A stretch of DNA of 9,627 bases, taken from the NCBI GenBank assembly GCA_031280705.1, contig JAITGJ010000121.1, forward strand, positions 1 to 9,627. The letters are read 5' to 3'. This DNA is from Spirochaetaceae bacterium (GTDB lineage: Bacteria > Spirochaetota > Spirochaetia > Treponematales > Breznakiellaceae). The notes beneath the pieces are model-generated. The model made no database searches. It was given only the letters and a program-made list of their open reading frames with translations, and was not told where the DNA came from. The translations under genes and the position numbers were made by a program. The stretch's first letter is position 1, and each line of letters begins with the position of its first letter. Below are positions 1 through 6,702 of this stretch, piece after piece.

Positions 1-95
1 TTGAGGGGATTCCCCCGGACTGGCTGGACGCTTTGGCCGCTGCCGGGGACATTCGCCGCCTTGCTGGGGCGATGGCTGGGGCCCTCGCGGCATGA
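1..95 (+). CDS. C-terminal tail of an unknown protein (5' end outside window)
   Basis: Frame 3 of the plus strand is open from the window edge to a TGA at 93-95. It encodes about 30 residues that begin EGIPPDWLDALAAAG and end AGAMAGALAA. The acidic, Ala/Leu-rich helical character looks like a genuine protein end. The other plus frame that is open here is rich in Trp, Pro and Arg, and the antisense reading is Pro/Gln-rich, so both are less protein-like. There is too little sequence to assign a family. If real, the gene converges on the reductase gene at 302-859. No domain can be named, and the stretch could be chance coding. Confidence 0.3.
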   Translation, partial: EGIPPDWLDALAAAGDIRRLAGAMAGALAA

Positions 96-264
96 AATAC
101 GAAACCGATTTCGCATTACACAATACGCAAGCCCTTTGCAATCGGCCCTCCCGGTAAATCCCCTCAAATCCCCCAAATTCCCGCCTATTCTCCGGCATTC
201 CAGAATCTATTCTCCGCTCCATTCAAGCATATACGTTTTGGGAATCGCGCACGGCTTTCCCTGT
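96..264. other. Intergenic region without a recognised gene
   Basis: This gap lies between the probable plus-strand gene tail and the hairpin after the reductase gene. It contains a short pyrimidine-rich stretch around 165-215 with three imperfect ~10-nt units (AAATCCCCTC-like). I see no tRNA, no convincing promoter and no protein-like reading frame in it. Confidence 0.4.
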
Positions 265-300
265 GGAAGACGGCTTTTACCGCAGGCAAAGCCGTTTTCC
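265..300. terminator. Hairpin between convergent genes, possible terminator
   Basis: Arms at 265-277 (GGAAGACGGCTTT) and 288-300 (AAAGCCGTTTTCC) pair over 13 bp with one G-T wobble, around a 10-nt loop. The hairpin starts one base after the reductase stop codon. Neither strand has a long T run after the stem, although the plus strand continues TTTACGG. A third related element, ACGGCTTTCC at 251-260, gives a competing 3' arm on the minus strand. It may act as a weak or bidirectional terminator, or simply as a 3' stem that protects the mRNA. Confidence 0.4.
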
Positions 301-301
301 T

Positions 302-859
302 TTACGGCGTCCGTGCCGGTTCCCGGAGGCGGCGGTAGAAAATTTTTACCATGCGGGAACCGAACCCTTCGATTTTTTCCACGGCAAAGCCAAGTTCTTT
401 CCCCGCCGCGCCAAAAAGCGATATGCCGCCGCCCAGAATCACCGGGATTGTGGTGATGATCATTTCATCAATCAGATCTTCCGCGAGAAAACCCTGAATG
501 GTTTTGCCGCCGTCAATGTACAAATCGCGGAAACCCCGCGCGTTGAGCCGCGCAAGCGTTTCCCGCACATTCCCGCCGCCAATAATTTCCGCTTTTCCGT
601 TGAGATATTCCGGGACAGACCGGCGGGACGTGCTCAAAACAAATACCGGTTTTTCGTAGGGCCACACGGGGAGATTAAAACCCAGCACCGTTTCCAATGT
701 CCGCCGTCCCATGACCACGGCGTCTATCCGGCTCATAAATTCAGAAAAACCAAAATCGCCGTCCTCCGCACCGTCCGGAACGGGAAGCCAATCAACGCCG
801 CCGTCAGGCCGCGCGATAAAACCGTCCAGCGAAACGGCGATATAAATACTGTTTGCCAC
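302..859 (-). CDS. Dihydrofolate reductase family protein (RibD C-terminal domain-like)
   Basis: The predicted protein has 185 residues and fits the single-domain DHFR/RibD-C fold. These are NAD(P)H-dependent reductases related to bacterial DHFR and to the pyrimidine reductase half of RibD. Visible signatures are the N-terminal strand with SLDGFIA (residues 10-16), VMGRRTLE around 49-56 (the usual nucleotide-binding turn), IDGGKTI (115-121) and IPVILGGGISLFG (138-150), all typical of the family. The start is taken as GTG at 859-857 because GGGAGGA lies 5 nt upstream. The ATG at 883 would add eight residues that include the ribosome-binding site and lacks a comparable site of its own. The substrate cannot be inferred, and many homologues are stand-alone reductases of unknown role. 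The gene lies 150 nt downstream of leuS on the same strand with no clear terminator between them, so co-transcription is possible. Confidence 0.85.
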   Translation of the reverse strand: MANSIYIAVSLDGFIARPDGGVDWLPVPDGAEDGDFGFSEFMSRIDAVVMGRRTLETVLGFNLPVWPYEKPVFVLSTSRRSVPEYLNGKAEIIGGGNVRETLARLNARGFRDLYIDGGKTIQGFLAEDLIDEMIITTIPVILGGGISLFGAAGKELGFAVEKIEGFGSRMVKIFYRRLREPARTP

Positions 860-864
860 CGCGT

Positions 865-871
865 ATCCTCC
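865..871 (-). promoter_or_regulatory. Shine-Dalgarno site that sets the GTG start of the reductase
   Basis: On the minus strand the sequence reads GGGAGGA, then 5 nt, then GTG GCA AAC. This strong site supports GTG at 859 as the start. The upstream ATG at 883 would make the site part of the coding sequence. Confidence 0.7.
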
Positions 872-892
872 CGCCTCTGCCATGAATTACGC

Positions 893-959
893 GCATGAAC
901 ACAAATATCACCAATAAAAACGATATATGAGCGCAATTCGTTATCATTCGTGTTCATGC
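893..959. repeat. 10-bp inverted repeat upstream of the reductase gene
   Basis: GCATGAACAC at 893-902 is perfectly inverted as GTGTTCATGC at 950-959. The 47 nt between them are AT-rich. The pair sits in the 150-bp gap between leuS and the reductase. It could be two operator half-sites around a promoter, or the base of an RNA structure in a leuS read-through transcript. I found no convincing -35/-10 pair inside it. The role is unknown, and chance is possible at this length. Confidence 0.35.
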
Positions 960-1009
960 ACGGATCTTTCCCCGCTCAATGTTCAATTCTCAACTTGATC
1001 AGTGCTTCC

Positions 1010-3484
1010 CTAGGACTTGAGCACGATATTTACCAGTTTATCCGGCACGGTAATTATTTTGCCGATGACGCGGCCGCCCGTCCACTTCTGCGTGCCCGGA
1101 AGCGCAAGCGCGGCCGCTTCCACATCTGCTTTCGCGCTTCCCCGCGCGGCGCTGAACTTTTCCCGGACTTTGCCGTTCACCTGTACCACGATGGTTACCG
1201 CATCATCCGTGGCGCGTTCCTCATCGTATCCGGGCCAGGACGCGGCCGATACCGATTCCCGGCGGCCCAGTTTTTCCCAGAGTTCCTCCCCAAGGTGGGG
1301 CGCGTAAACGCTCGCCATTTTTACCAGGGGTTCCCAAAGGGGGCGCGGCGCGGCGGGAAGTTTCGCAAGCTCGGAGGAATACACCATCATCGCGCTGATG
1401 GCCGTGTTAAAGTTAAGGCTTGCCGTATCGGCGCTCACTTTTTTTATCGTTTTGTGCAGCAGTTTTTCAAGCGCCTTCGCCTCCGGAAAATCCGCCGTAT
1501 CGGTGAGGGGTTTTTCACCGATAGCCCAGAGCCGTTCAAGGAAGCGGGACACGCCGGTAATACCCGTCGCCACCCACGGCTTTGTTACTTCAAGCGGGCC
1601 CATAAACATGATGTACACCCTGAGGGCGTCGGCGCCGTATTCCCGCACCACGTCATCGGGGTTGACGACATTCCCCCGGCTTTTGCTCATTTTCTGGTTG
1701 TCCGCGCCGAGGATCATCCCCTGATTGACAAGCCGCCGGAACGGTTCGGCGGTGTTGACAAGCCCCGCGTCATAGAGAACCTTGTGCCAGAACCGCGCGT
1801 ACAGGAGATGCAGAACCGCGTGTTCCTGTCCGCCGACATACAAATCGACCGGGGCCCAGTAATCAATTTTTTCTTTCGCGGCAAACGCGCCCGTATTGTG
1901 CGGATCAAGGTAGCGCAGATAGTACCAGCAGGAACCGGCCCACTGCGGCATGGTATTGGTTTCCCGTTTCGCCTTTCCGCCGCAGCGCGGGCAGACGGTG
2001 TCTACCCATTCGGAAATCGCCGCGAGCGGGGATTCCCCCGTGCCGGTGGGCGCGTAGCTTTCCACATCCGGGAGCGTGAGGGGAAGCGCGCTTTCCGGCA
2101 GCGGCACCACGGTTTCTCCGGTCTCCCGCCCGCAGTGTTCGCAGTGTACCAGAGGAATCGGCTCTCCCCAGTAACGCTGGCGGCTGAAAATCCAGTCGCG
2201 CAGTTTATAATTTACCGCCCGTTTCCCCGCGCCCTGTTCCTCAAGCCAGGCGATAATCGCTTCTTTCGCCTCGGCGGTGGGCAGTCCCGAAAACCGCGCG
2301 GAATTAACGGAAAAGCCATAGGCAGCCGAGCAGGTTTCGGGCGGCGCGGAATAATCCTCCCCCGGGCCGGGAGGAACAGGGGAAACCACAAGCCGTACCG
2401 GAAGATTAAATACGTGCGCGAATTCAAAGTCGCGTTCGTCGTGGGCGGGAACAGCCATAATCGCGCCGGTACCGTAGGAGATCAATACATAATCGGCTAC
2501 CCATACCGGGATTTTTTCGCCGTTTACCGGATTCACCGCCCACGCGCCGGAAAATACGCCGGTTTTTTCGCGGGCAAGGTCCGTGCGCTCAAGATCGCTT
2601 TTTTTCGCCGCCGCGTCAAGATAAGCCGCAACCGCCGCGCGCTGAGCGTCCGTGGTGATCCGGTCAACCAGCGGGTGTTCGGGCGAGAGGACCATGTACG
2701 TTACGCCGAACAGCGTATCCGGACGGGTCGTGTAAATTTCGAATGAAACAGGATCGGCGCCTTTCATGTCAACGCGGAACACCACATTCGCCCCTTCCGA
2801 GCGGCCGATCCAGTTTTTCTGCATCAGCTTTATCGGTTCGGGCCAGTCAAGCCCGTCCAAATCACTGAGCAGCCGTTCCGCGTAGGCGGTAATTTTCAGA
2901 TTCCACTGCCGGATGCGTTTCCGCGTAACTTTCGCGCCGCACCGCTCACAGAGGCCATCCTTGACTTCTTCGTTGGCAAGGCCCGTTTTACAGGACGGGC
3001 AAAAATTGATCGGGCTTTCCGCCTCGTAGGCAAGGCCCTTTTCAAACAGTTTAAGAAAAATCCACTGTGTCCAGCGGTAGTAATCCGCTTCCGATGTATT
3101 TACTTCCCGGTCCCAGTCGTAGGAAAAACCGAGCGTTTTGATCTGGGCGCGGAACCGGTTAACGTTGTCCGCCGTGGTGGCGGCCGGATGCGTACCCGTC
3201 TTGATGGCATAATTTTCCGCGGGCAGCCCGAACGAATCAAAGCCCATGGGGTGCAGCACATTGTACCCGTTCATTCTGAGATAGCGGCAGTAAATATCCG
3301 TGGCGGTGTACCCTTCCGGGTGCCCGATGTGGAGCCCCTGCGACGAGGGGTAGGGAAACATGTCGAGCACATAACGCCGCTTCTCCCGCGCAAACGCGCC
3401 GTCTTCCACCGCCCGGAAGGTTTTGCGCTCCTCCCAGAACTTTTGCCATTTGGGTTCAATCACCTCAAAGGGATACTTTGCCAT
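1010..3484 (-). CDS. leuS: Leucyl-tRNA synthetase
   Basis: This 824-residue class I aminoacyl-tRNA synthetase charges tRNA-Leu with leucine in the cytoplasm, and its length is normal for bacterial LeuS. The catalytic HIGH motif is at residues 52-55 within GLHIGHPEGYTATD. The KMSKS motif is complete at 598-602. A four-Cys knuckle (CPSC at 162-165, CERC at 179-182) and a second Cys set (448/451 and 498/501) are probable zinc sites. The CP1 editing domain is present, with TTRPDT at 252-257 and GTGAIMAVPAHDERD around 338-352. That segment holds D349, which matches the conserved editing Asp of the family. The anticodon-binding and C-terminal domains follow, ending at VLKS. The ATG at 3484 has GAGGAA 8 nt upstream. 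All key residues are intact, so the enzyme should be active in both synthesis and editing. It has its own promoter and lies downstream of a terminator, so it is not part of the lipoprotein unit. Confidence 0.98.
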   Translation of the reverse strand: MAKYPFEVIEPKWQKFWEERKTFRAVEDGAFAREKRRYVLDMFPYPSSQGLHIGHPEGYTATDIYCRYLRMNGYNVLHPMGFDSFGLPAENYAIKTGTHPAATTADNVNRFRAQIKTLGFSYDWDREVNTSEADYYRWTQWIFLKLFEKGLAYEAESPINFCPSCKTGLANEEVKDGLCERCGAKVTRKRIRQWNLKITAYAERLLSDLDGLDWPEPIKLMQKNWIGRSEGANVVFRVDMKGADPVSFEIYTTRPDTLFGVTYMVLSPEHPLVDRITTDAQRAAVAAYLDAAAKKSDLERTDLAREKTGVFSGAWAVNPVNGEKIPVWVADYVLISYGTGAIMAVPAHDERDFEFAHVFNLPVRLVVSPVPPGPGEDYSAPPETCSAAYGFSVNSARFSGLPTAEAKEAIIAWLEEQGAGKRAVNYKLRDWIFSRQRYWGEPIPLVHCEHCGRETGETVVPLPESALPLTLPDVESYAPTGTGESPLAAISEWVDTVCPRCGGKAKRETNTMPQWAGSCWYYLRYLDPHNTGAFAAKEKIDYWAPVDLYVGGQEHAVLHLLYARFWHKVLYDAGLVNTAEPFRRLVNQGMILGADNQKMSKSRGNVVNPDDVVREYGADALRVYIMFMGPLEVTKPWVATGITGVSRFLERLWAIGEKPLTDTADFPEAKALEKLLHKTIKKVSADTASLNFNTAISAMMVYSSELAKLPAAPRPLWEPLVKMASVYAPHLGEELWEKLGRRESVSAASWPGYDEERATDDAVTIVVQVNGKVREKFSAARGSAKADVEAAALALPGTQKWTGGRVIGKIITVPDKLVNIVLKS

Positions 3485-3508
3485 AAGAATAATTCCTCGC
3501 TTACGGCT

Positions 3509-3537
3509 ATTTTACCGGCATGGCGGGGCGTACTCAA
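3509..3537 (-). promoter_or_regulatory. Sigma70-like promoter of leuS
   Basis: On the minus strand, TTGAGT (3537-3532) and TAAAAT (3514-3509) are separated by exactly 17 nt. The expected transcription start is near 3502, giving a leader of about 18 nt that contains GAGGAA at 3498-3493 before the ATG at 3484. The site lies between the terminator of the upstream lipoprotein gene and leuS, which is where a leuS promoter is needed. I saw no T-box or other leader regulator, and there is no room for one in so short a leader. Confidence 0.65.
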
Positions 3538-3564
3538 GCGACCTTTACGCCGGATGGCGGAGGC

Positions 3565-3593
3565 AAAAAAAGCCCCGCCGCAAGGCGGGGCTT
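3565..3593 (-). terminator. Rho-independent terminator after lipoprotein gene A
   Basis: On the minus strand a perfect 10-bp stem (AAGCCCCGCC / GGCGGGGCTT) with a TTGC loop is followed by a run of T. The plus strand shows seven A at 3565-3571, two of which belong to the stem. It lies about 40 nt past the stop of gene A and upstream of the leuS promoter, so it should end the lipoprotein transcript. On the plus strand no T run follows, so it acts in one direction. Confidence 0.9.
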
Positions 3594-3635
3594 CTGCAAT
3601 AACCGGCCAACGGCCGCCATTGGTCAGCGCTCCGG

Positions 3636-6485
3636 CTACGGAGAAGCCGGCGGGGCGGCTTGCGCCTGCCTAAAACTGACCCGCACCTTAATCTGGTCCA
3701 CACCGTAGAGTTTTCCCGTATGCTGCACCAGGCCCTCGGTGGCAACCCAGTTCACCCCCGGAACCCAACCCCATCTCCTGATGCGGTAATAGGCCGTCCC
3801 GGAATCCTGATTGATGCCCGGTCCGTTGGTACTCCGGATCGACTGATTGTCCTGAATAATCAGCCCTGTCCCCTGATGGTTCATGTTGTTAATGTCCGTG
3901 GTCGGCGGATCCATGGACGGGGCGAATCCCCGGAATGTGTACCCGGGTTTAGCCTCAAGGGTATACACCGCCATATAATAGCCGCTCCCCACTACCCGGA
4001 CCGGCGTTCCGTCCTGGGGCATCATTTGGGCGCCGGTAACGGAATGATAGGCCGGCCCGTGATGCCGGTTCCAAACCGGCACATTGTTCGCGCCGTCCTG
4101 CGCGGCGCTCCCGTGCAGTTTGCCATCCGTCAGATCGAGACGGGCGGGCCACACCGGGGTGGATGATAAATCCGTGTCCAAAATATGGGGGGTCCAGTCA
4201 AGGCGGTAGTGCCCCCCGGAAAGATGCCCGCCACTGACCGGATCGACGATATGGCTGTCATTGCACGGTTCGTGGTAATACCAGTCTACGGCAACCGTTT
4301 TGTACTGCGTATTTTCCATATTGGTAAAACCCAGTCCCGCATGCTCGGGGTCTGAACTTTTTATTTCGGTCGCCAGTATCCTGCCGGGAAACACCGCGAC
4401 AAAGTTAAAGTGAGGGATATGCACGGTGGCCACATTCGCGCGGGCAAGGTTGGTGGCCCGCACGGAAAGCGCCGGGTTTTTCCATTGCAGGGTTACTGTT
4501 TTTCCCGCGTCATGGGCAATGTGCAGATCGCAGTAATTCTGTCCGTCCCGTCCATACCAGCGGTCCCGGACAAACCCGGTTCCCTCCGGGTCAAACGCCC
4601 GCACGGCAAAGACGCCGGGCGGCAGGCAGAATTCAATCGTTTCCATGGGGCCAAGCATGCCGTCATACTGGTATACCACAAAGCGATCCGGAATCACGCC
4701 GCCCTTTACGTTTATCACATTGTGGAATTCCCCGCCCTCGGTTATCCCGGTAACGGACGCCTGCGGCGCAAGCACCGTCTGGTTGGACTGTATCACGCCG
4801 AATACGTACGCGTCCTTGTTCGCGTAAAAATTTCCCGCCGGAGAAGGCACTTCGTCCTCGCTCGCGGTAAGCACCTGTATCATGGTTACCGGGCCGTCGG
4901 TCCCGGGAATCCCCGCGTGCTTGAACTGGATGGTAACCACGCCCTCCGGCGTATCGCGGTCGTAAAAACCGCTGATATAGGGATCAAAATTGAAAATTTT
5001 ACTTCCCCCGCCCTTGATAAAAACACTGCCGCAGTCATAGGTGATCAGCTTTTCGTTAATGGCGATGCCGCCTGAAGTATGGCCCCCGCGATAGTACTGC
5101 CAGTGATACGAGCCGCCAATGATGAGCAGTTTGTACGCACCTTCGGCAAGTCCGCTAAATGTTTGATAATCGCCTTTTACCACAAACGGCTCCCCGGCGT
5201 AATCGGCATTGCCGTTGTAGCGGAACGTATTTGCCGTGGGCGCTTTGGGGTAGGCGGCATTGGCGGGCGGCACATAATCCTGCCACACGCCCGCGCCGGT
5301 TTCCCGGTACAAATAGATCCTGAACACTTTGAACGGCAGCCGCCCCGCGTAGCGGTTGTACACGGTAAGCGCGCCTTCCGTCGCGCTTCCGCCGCCGCTT
5401 TCGGTTGTTTTTGACGAATCCGCGGTAATAAAAACTTCGCTGATCGTTTCGTCAATCACCCGCGCCACTTCTTCGTAGTATTCGTCCGCGGTTACATAGC
5501 ACTGCACGATATAATCCCGCCGGGAGCCGGGCATATCCCCCGCGCGAAGCGCCCGCACCTGCGAGCCGCCTCCGTGCGCAATGGGCCCGGACAGCGCAAG
5601 CTCTTCCGCCGCGTAGTCATTCGCCTGCGTGCGGACCACGATGCGCGTAATGTTTTTGCCGGAAAGATAATTTACGATGCGCAGCGATCCGAACCCGGAC
5701 GGCGGCCGGTCCGTGAGCAGGGAATCGGTGTATTCAACTTCCACGGTCTGCCCCGCCGTTATGGTGCGCGACACGGCCACCGTGGGAACGTCCTTCCCCA
5801 AAAGCCGGAAGCGGATCGCCCAGCTTCCGCGCGGAAGCACCAGGTCAGGCGCGGAACCCTGCCCCGCCGCGATATTCCCGCTCATGCCGGCGGGCGCGGG
5901 GATGGCCACCTGAATCCAGGACGCGCCGTTGTTATATTCAACCCCGGTGATGATGGAAGACTGCGAGCGGTTAATCACGTGGAGAAAGCCCTCGTCGTCG
6001 GAGAGCACCTCGCCGGGGTTGGCGTTGCCCGAAATATCCGCATCCGTGGGCGGGAGCCACTGCGTCTCAAGCGAGCCGCGCCCGGCATTGGTCTTGTAAA
6101 AATAGACCGTCGCGGCGCTGCCTTCGGTGATCATCACGTCGGTAATCGAAACGGTGTAGCCCGCGCCATAAATCAGGGTAATTTTCCAGAGCCCGGAGGG
6201 GAGCGTTACCGAACGCTGGTTGCTTTTTTCCGGTCCCGGCTCCAGGTCCGGCGCGCTGTCCTGCCCGGAAAGCGGGGTAAAGCTCACCTTGTGGACCAAA
6301 AAGTCGCGTGTAAGGTTTTTAATGATGAGGCGGCCCTCGCCGGGCAGAATGTTACCGCCGCCGGTTGACCCCTGGGTGCTCCCGTAGGACGGAAGGCCGA
6401 TGGGATTAAGGCACGCGGCAAGAATGAGCGTGATGGCGCCCGCCATTGCCGGAAACGAAATTTTCTTCACAAAGGACAGATTCAT
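3636..6485 (-). CDS. Large modular predicted lipoprotein, copy A (unknown function)
   Basis: The predicted protein has 949 residues. It begins with a basic N-region (KK at 7-8), a hydrophobic core and the lipobox LAAC with Cys at residue 25, so export and lipid attachment to an envelope membrane are predicted. A Gly/Ser/Thr-rich stretch follows (about 34-48). About five degenerate beta-rich modules come next, near residues 50-131, 165-253, 264-354, 370-501 and 514-671. Each opens with a strand like GxLxIxN, and most have a mid-module LPxG-type turn and end in a strand after a Gly turn. Residues 672-834 differ strongly from copy B. Residues 835-940 form a conserved end with LEAKPGYTFRG, STNGPG and TGKLYGVDQIKVR. 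The start is firm: AAGGAG lies 6 nt before the ATG, and an in-frame stop lies in the leader. I recognise no catalytic motif and no named family. A surface-binding role is only a guess. The gene is probably monocistronic, with a terminator at 3565-3593. Confidence 0.9.
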   Translation of the reverse strand: MNLSFVKKISFPAMAGAITLILAACLNPIGLPSYGSTQGSTGGGNILPGEGRLIIKNLTRDFLVHKVSFTPLSGQDSAPDLEPGPEKSNQRSVTLPSGLWKITLIYGAGYTVSITDVMITEGSAATVYFYKTNAGRGSLETQWLPPTDADISGNANPGEVLSDDEGFLHVINRSQSSIITGVEYNNGASWIQVAIPAPAGMSGNIAAGQGSAPDLVLPRGSWAIRFRLLGKDVPTVAVSRTITAGQTVEVEYTDSLLTDRPPSGFGSLRIVNYLSGKNITRIVVRTQANDYAAEELALSGPIAHGGGSQVRALRAGDMPGSRRDYIVQCYVTADEYYEEVARVIDETISEVFITADSSKTTESGGGSATEGALTVYNRYAGRLPFKVFRIYLYRETGAGVWQDYVPPANAAYPKAPTANTFRYNGNADYAGEPFVVKGDYQTFSGLAEGAYKLLIIGGSYHWQYYRGGHTSGGIAINEKLITYDCGSVFIKGGGSKIFNFDPYISGFYDRDTPEGVVTIQFKHAGIPGTDGPVTMIQVLTASEDEVPSPAGNFYANKDAYVFGVIQSNQTVLAPQASVTGITEGGEFHNVINVKGGVIPDRFVVYQYDGMLGPMETIEFCLPPGVFAVRAFDPEGTGFVRDRWYGRDGQNYCDLHIAHDAGKTVTLQWKNPALSVRATNLARANVATVHIPHFNFVAVFPGRILATEIKSSDPEHAGLGFTNMENTQYKTVAVDWYYHEPCNDSHIVDPVSGGHLSGGHYRLDWTPHILDTDLSSTPVWPARLDLTDGKLHGSAAQDGANNVPVWNRHHGPAYHSVTGAQMMPQDGTPVRVVGSGYYMAVYTLEAKPGYTFRGFAPSMDPPTTDINNMNHQGTGLIIQDNQSIRSTNGPGINQDSGTAYYRIRRWGWVPGVNWVATEGLVQHTGKLYGVDQIKVRVSFRQAQAAPPASP
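5400..6443 (-). repeat. Direct-repeat half in gene A (matches 8582-9627)
   Basis: Codons 15-362 of gene A align without any gap to the first 348 complete codons visible in gene B, at an offset of 3182 nt. By hand count the mature part (from the lipobox Cys) differs at 43 of about 338 residues. Many DNA differences are at third codon positions, which suggests a duplication old enough to diverge but under protein-level constraint. The ungapped match ends at the Gly-rich linker after residue 362. Confidence 0.9.
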
Positions 6486-6532
6486 ACGGGACTCCTTGCA
6501 AGAGAACGGTTTTGTGCGGCAACGCCGCGGGG

Positions 6533-6573
6533 GTAAAACGCGTGTTTTTTTGCGAAAAAAACGCGCGTTTTAC
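6533..6573. repeat. 19-bp inverted repeat in the leader of gene A
   Basis: Arms 6533-6551 and 6555-6573 (GTAAAACGCGTGTTTTTTT and its near-complement) pair over 19 bp with one exception and a 3-nt GCG loop. The exception is a wobble on the plus strand and an A-C mismatch on the minus strand. It lies about 48 nt upstream of the start codon of gene A. A second small hairpin (AAAAAAG, CGAA loop, CTTTTTT) is directly upstream at about 6578-6595. No T run follows the 19-bp stem in the direction of transcription, so a terminator is unlikely. A leader RNA hairpin or a protein-binding palindrome fits better. Confidence 0.75.
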
Positions 6574-6606
6574 GGGAAAAAAAGCGAACTTTTTTGAAGC
6601 TAAATC

Positions 6607-6635
6607 ATTCTATGGACATGAATTACAAACAACTA
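6607..6635 (-). promoter_or_regulatory. Weak promoter-like site proximal to gene A
   Basis: The minus strand has TAGAAT (6612-6607), five of six matches to the -10 consensus. The best -35 at 16-18 nt spacing (around TAGTTG) is poor, and TTGTTT is present only at 14 nt spacing. If used, transcription would start near 6600 and the homopolymer at 6642-6655 would lie just upstream of the -35 region. A poor -35 is what one would expect of a promoter that needs an activator or tract-length help, but the assignment is uncertain. Confidence 0.3.
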
Positions 6636-6641
6636 TGACAC

Positions 6642-6655
6642 GGGGGGGGGGGGGG
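6642..6655. repeat. 14-nt poly-G/poly-C tract upstream of gene A
   Basis: Fourteen consecutive G on the plus strand (C on the strand of gene A) lie 157-170 nt upstream of the A start codon. The tract is outside the reading frame of A, because an in-frame TAA near 6573 blocks any extension. It is the only long G or C homopolymer in the window. Tracts of this kind are prone to slipped-strand length change, and in several bacteria they switch surface-protein promoters. The exact length in the assembly may itself be a sequencing artefact. Confidence 0.9.
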
Positions 6656-6667
6656 TACTGCTACGCG

Positions 6668-6702
6668 AAAAACCGCCGTATACGGCAACGCCGCATACGG
6701 CG
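6668..6702 (-). terminator. Terminator or attenuator hairpin with T run
   Basis: On the minus strand, arms at 6702-6690 (CGCCGTATGCGGC) and 6686-6674 (GCCGTATACGGCG) pair over 13 bp with one G-U wobble and a GTT loop. The stem is followed by G and TTTTT (6672-6668). Read on the plus strand, the same bases are two near-identical 13-nt palindromic units (CGCCGTATACGGC and CGCCGCATACGGC) with a 15-nt period. It could end transcripts of gene B, whose stop is 185 nt upstream. It could equally end a short RNA from the promoter-like site at 6752-6780. Confidence 0.6.

Noticed and set aside
263..898. 211-codon open frame on the plus strand
   Set aside because: It is antisense to the reductase gene, which has clear DHFR/RibD family motifs and a strong ribosome-binding site.
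884..1009. Terminator after leuS
   Set aside because: I found only 4-bp pairings around 985-1000 and no stem followed by T on the minus strand.
950..2746. 598-codon open frame on the plus strand
   Set aside because: It lies wholly antisense to leuS, whose catalytic motifs are complete. The encoded sequence is rich in Arg, His, Gly and Phe, as expected for the antisense of GC-rich coding DNA.
5574..6368. 264-codon open frame on the plus strand
   Set aside because: It is antisense to the conserved N-terminal half of lipoprotein gene A, and its composition is Arg/Gly-rich noise. The sense frame has a lipobox, a ribosome-binding site and a paralogue.
6486..6655. Poly-C tract as a coding-frame switch for gene A
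   Set aside because: An in-frame TAA near 6573 lies between the tract and the start codon of A, so slippage cannot fuse an upstream frame to A. Only a transcriptional or leader effect remains possible.
6674..6702. Minimal CRISPR-like or integron-like repeat
   Set aside because: There are only two 13-nt units with a 2-nt spacer, and they are explained by a hairpin followed by a T run.
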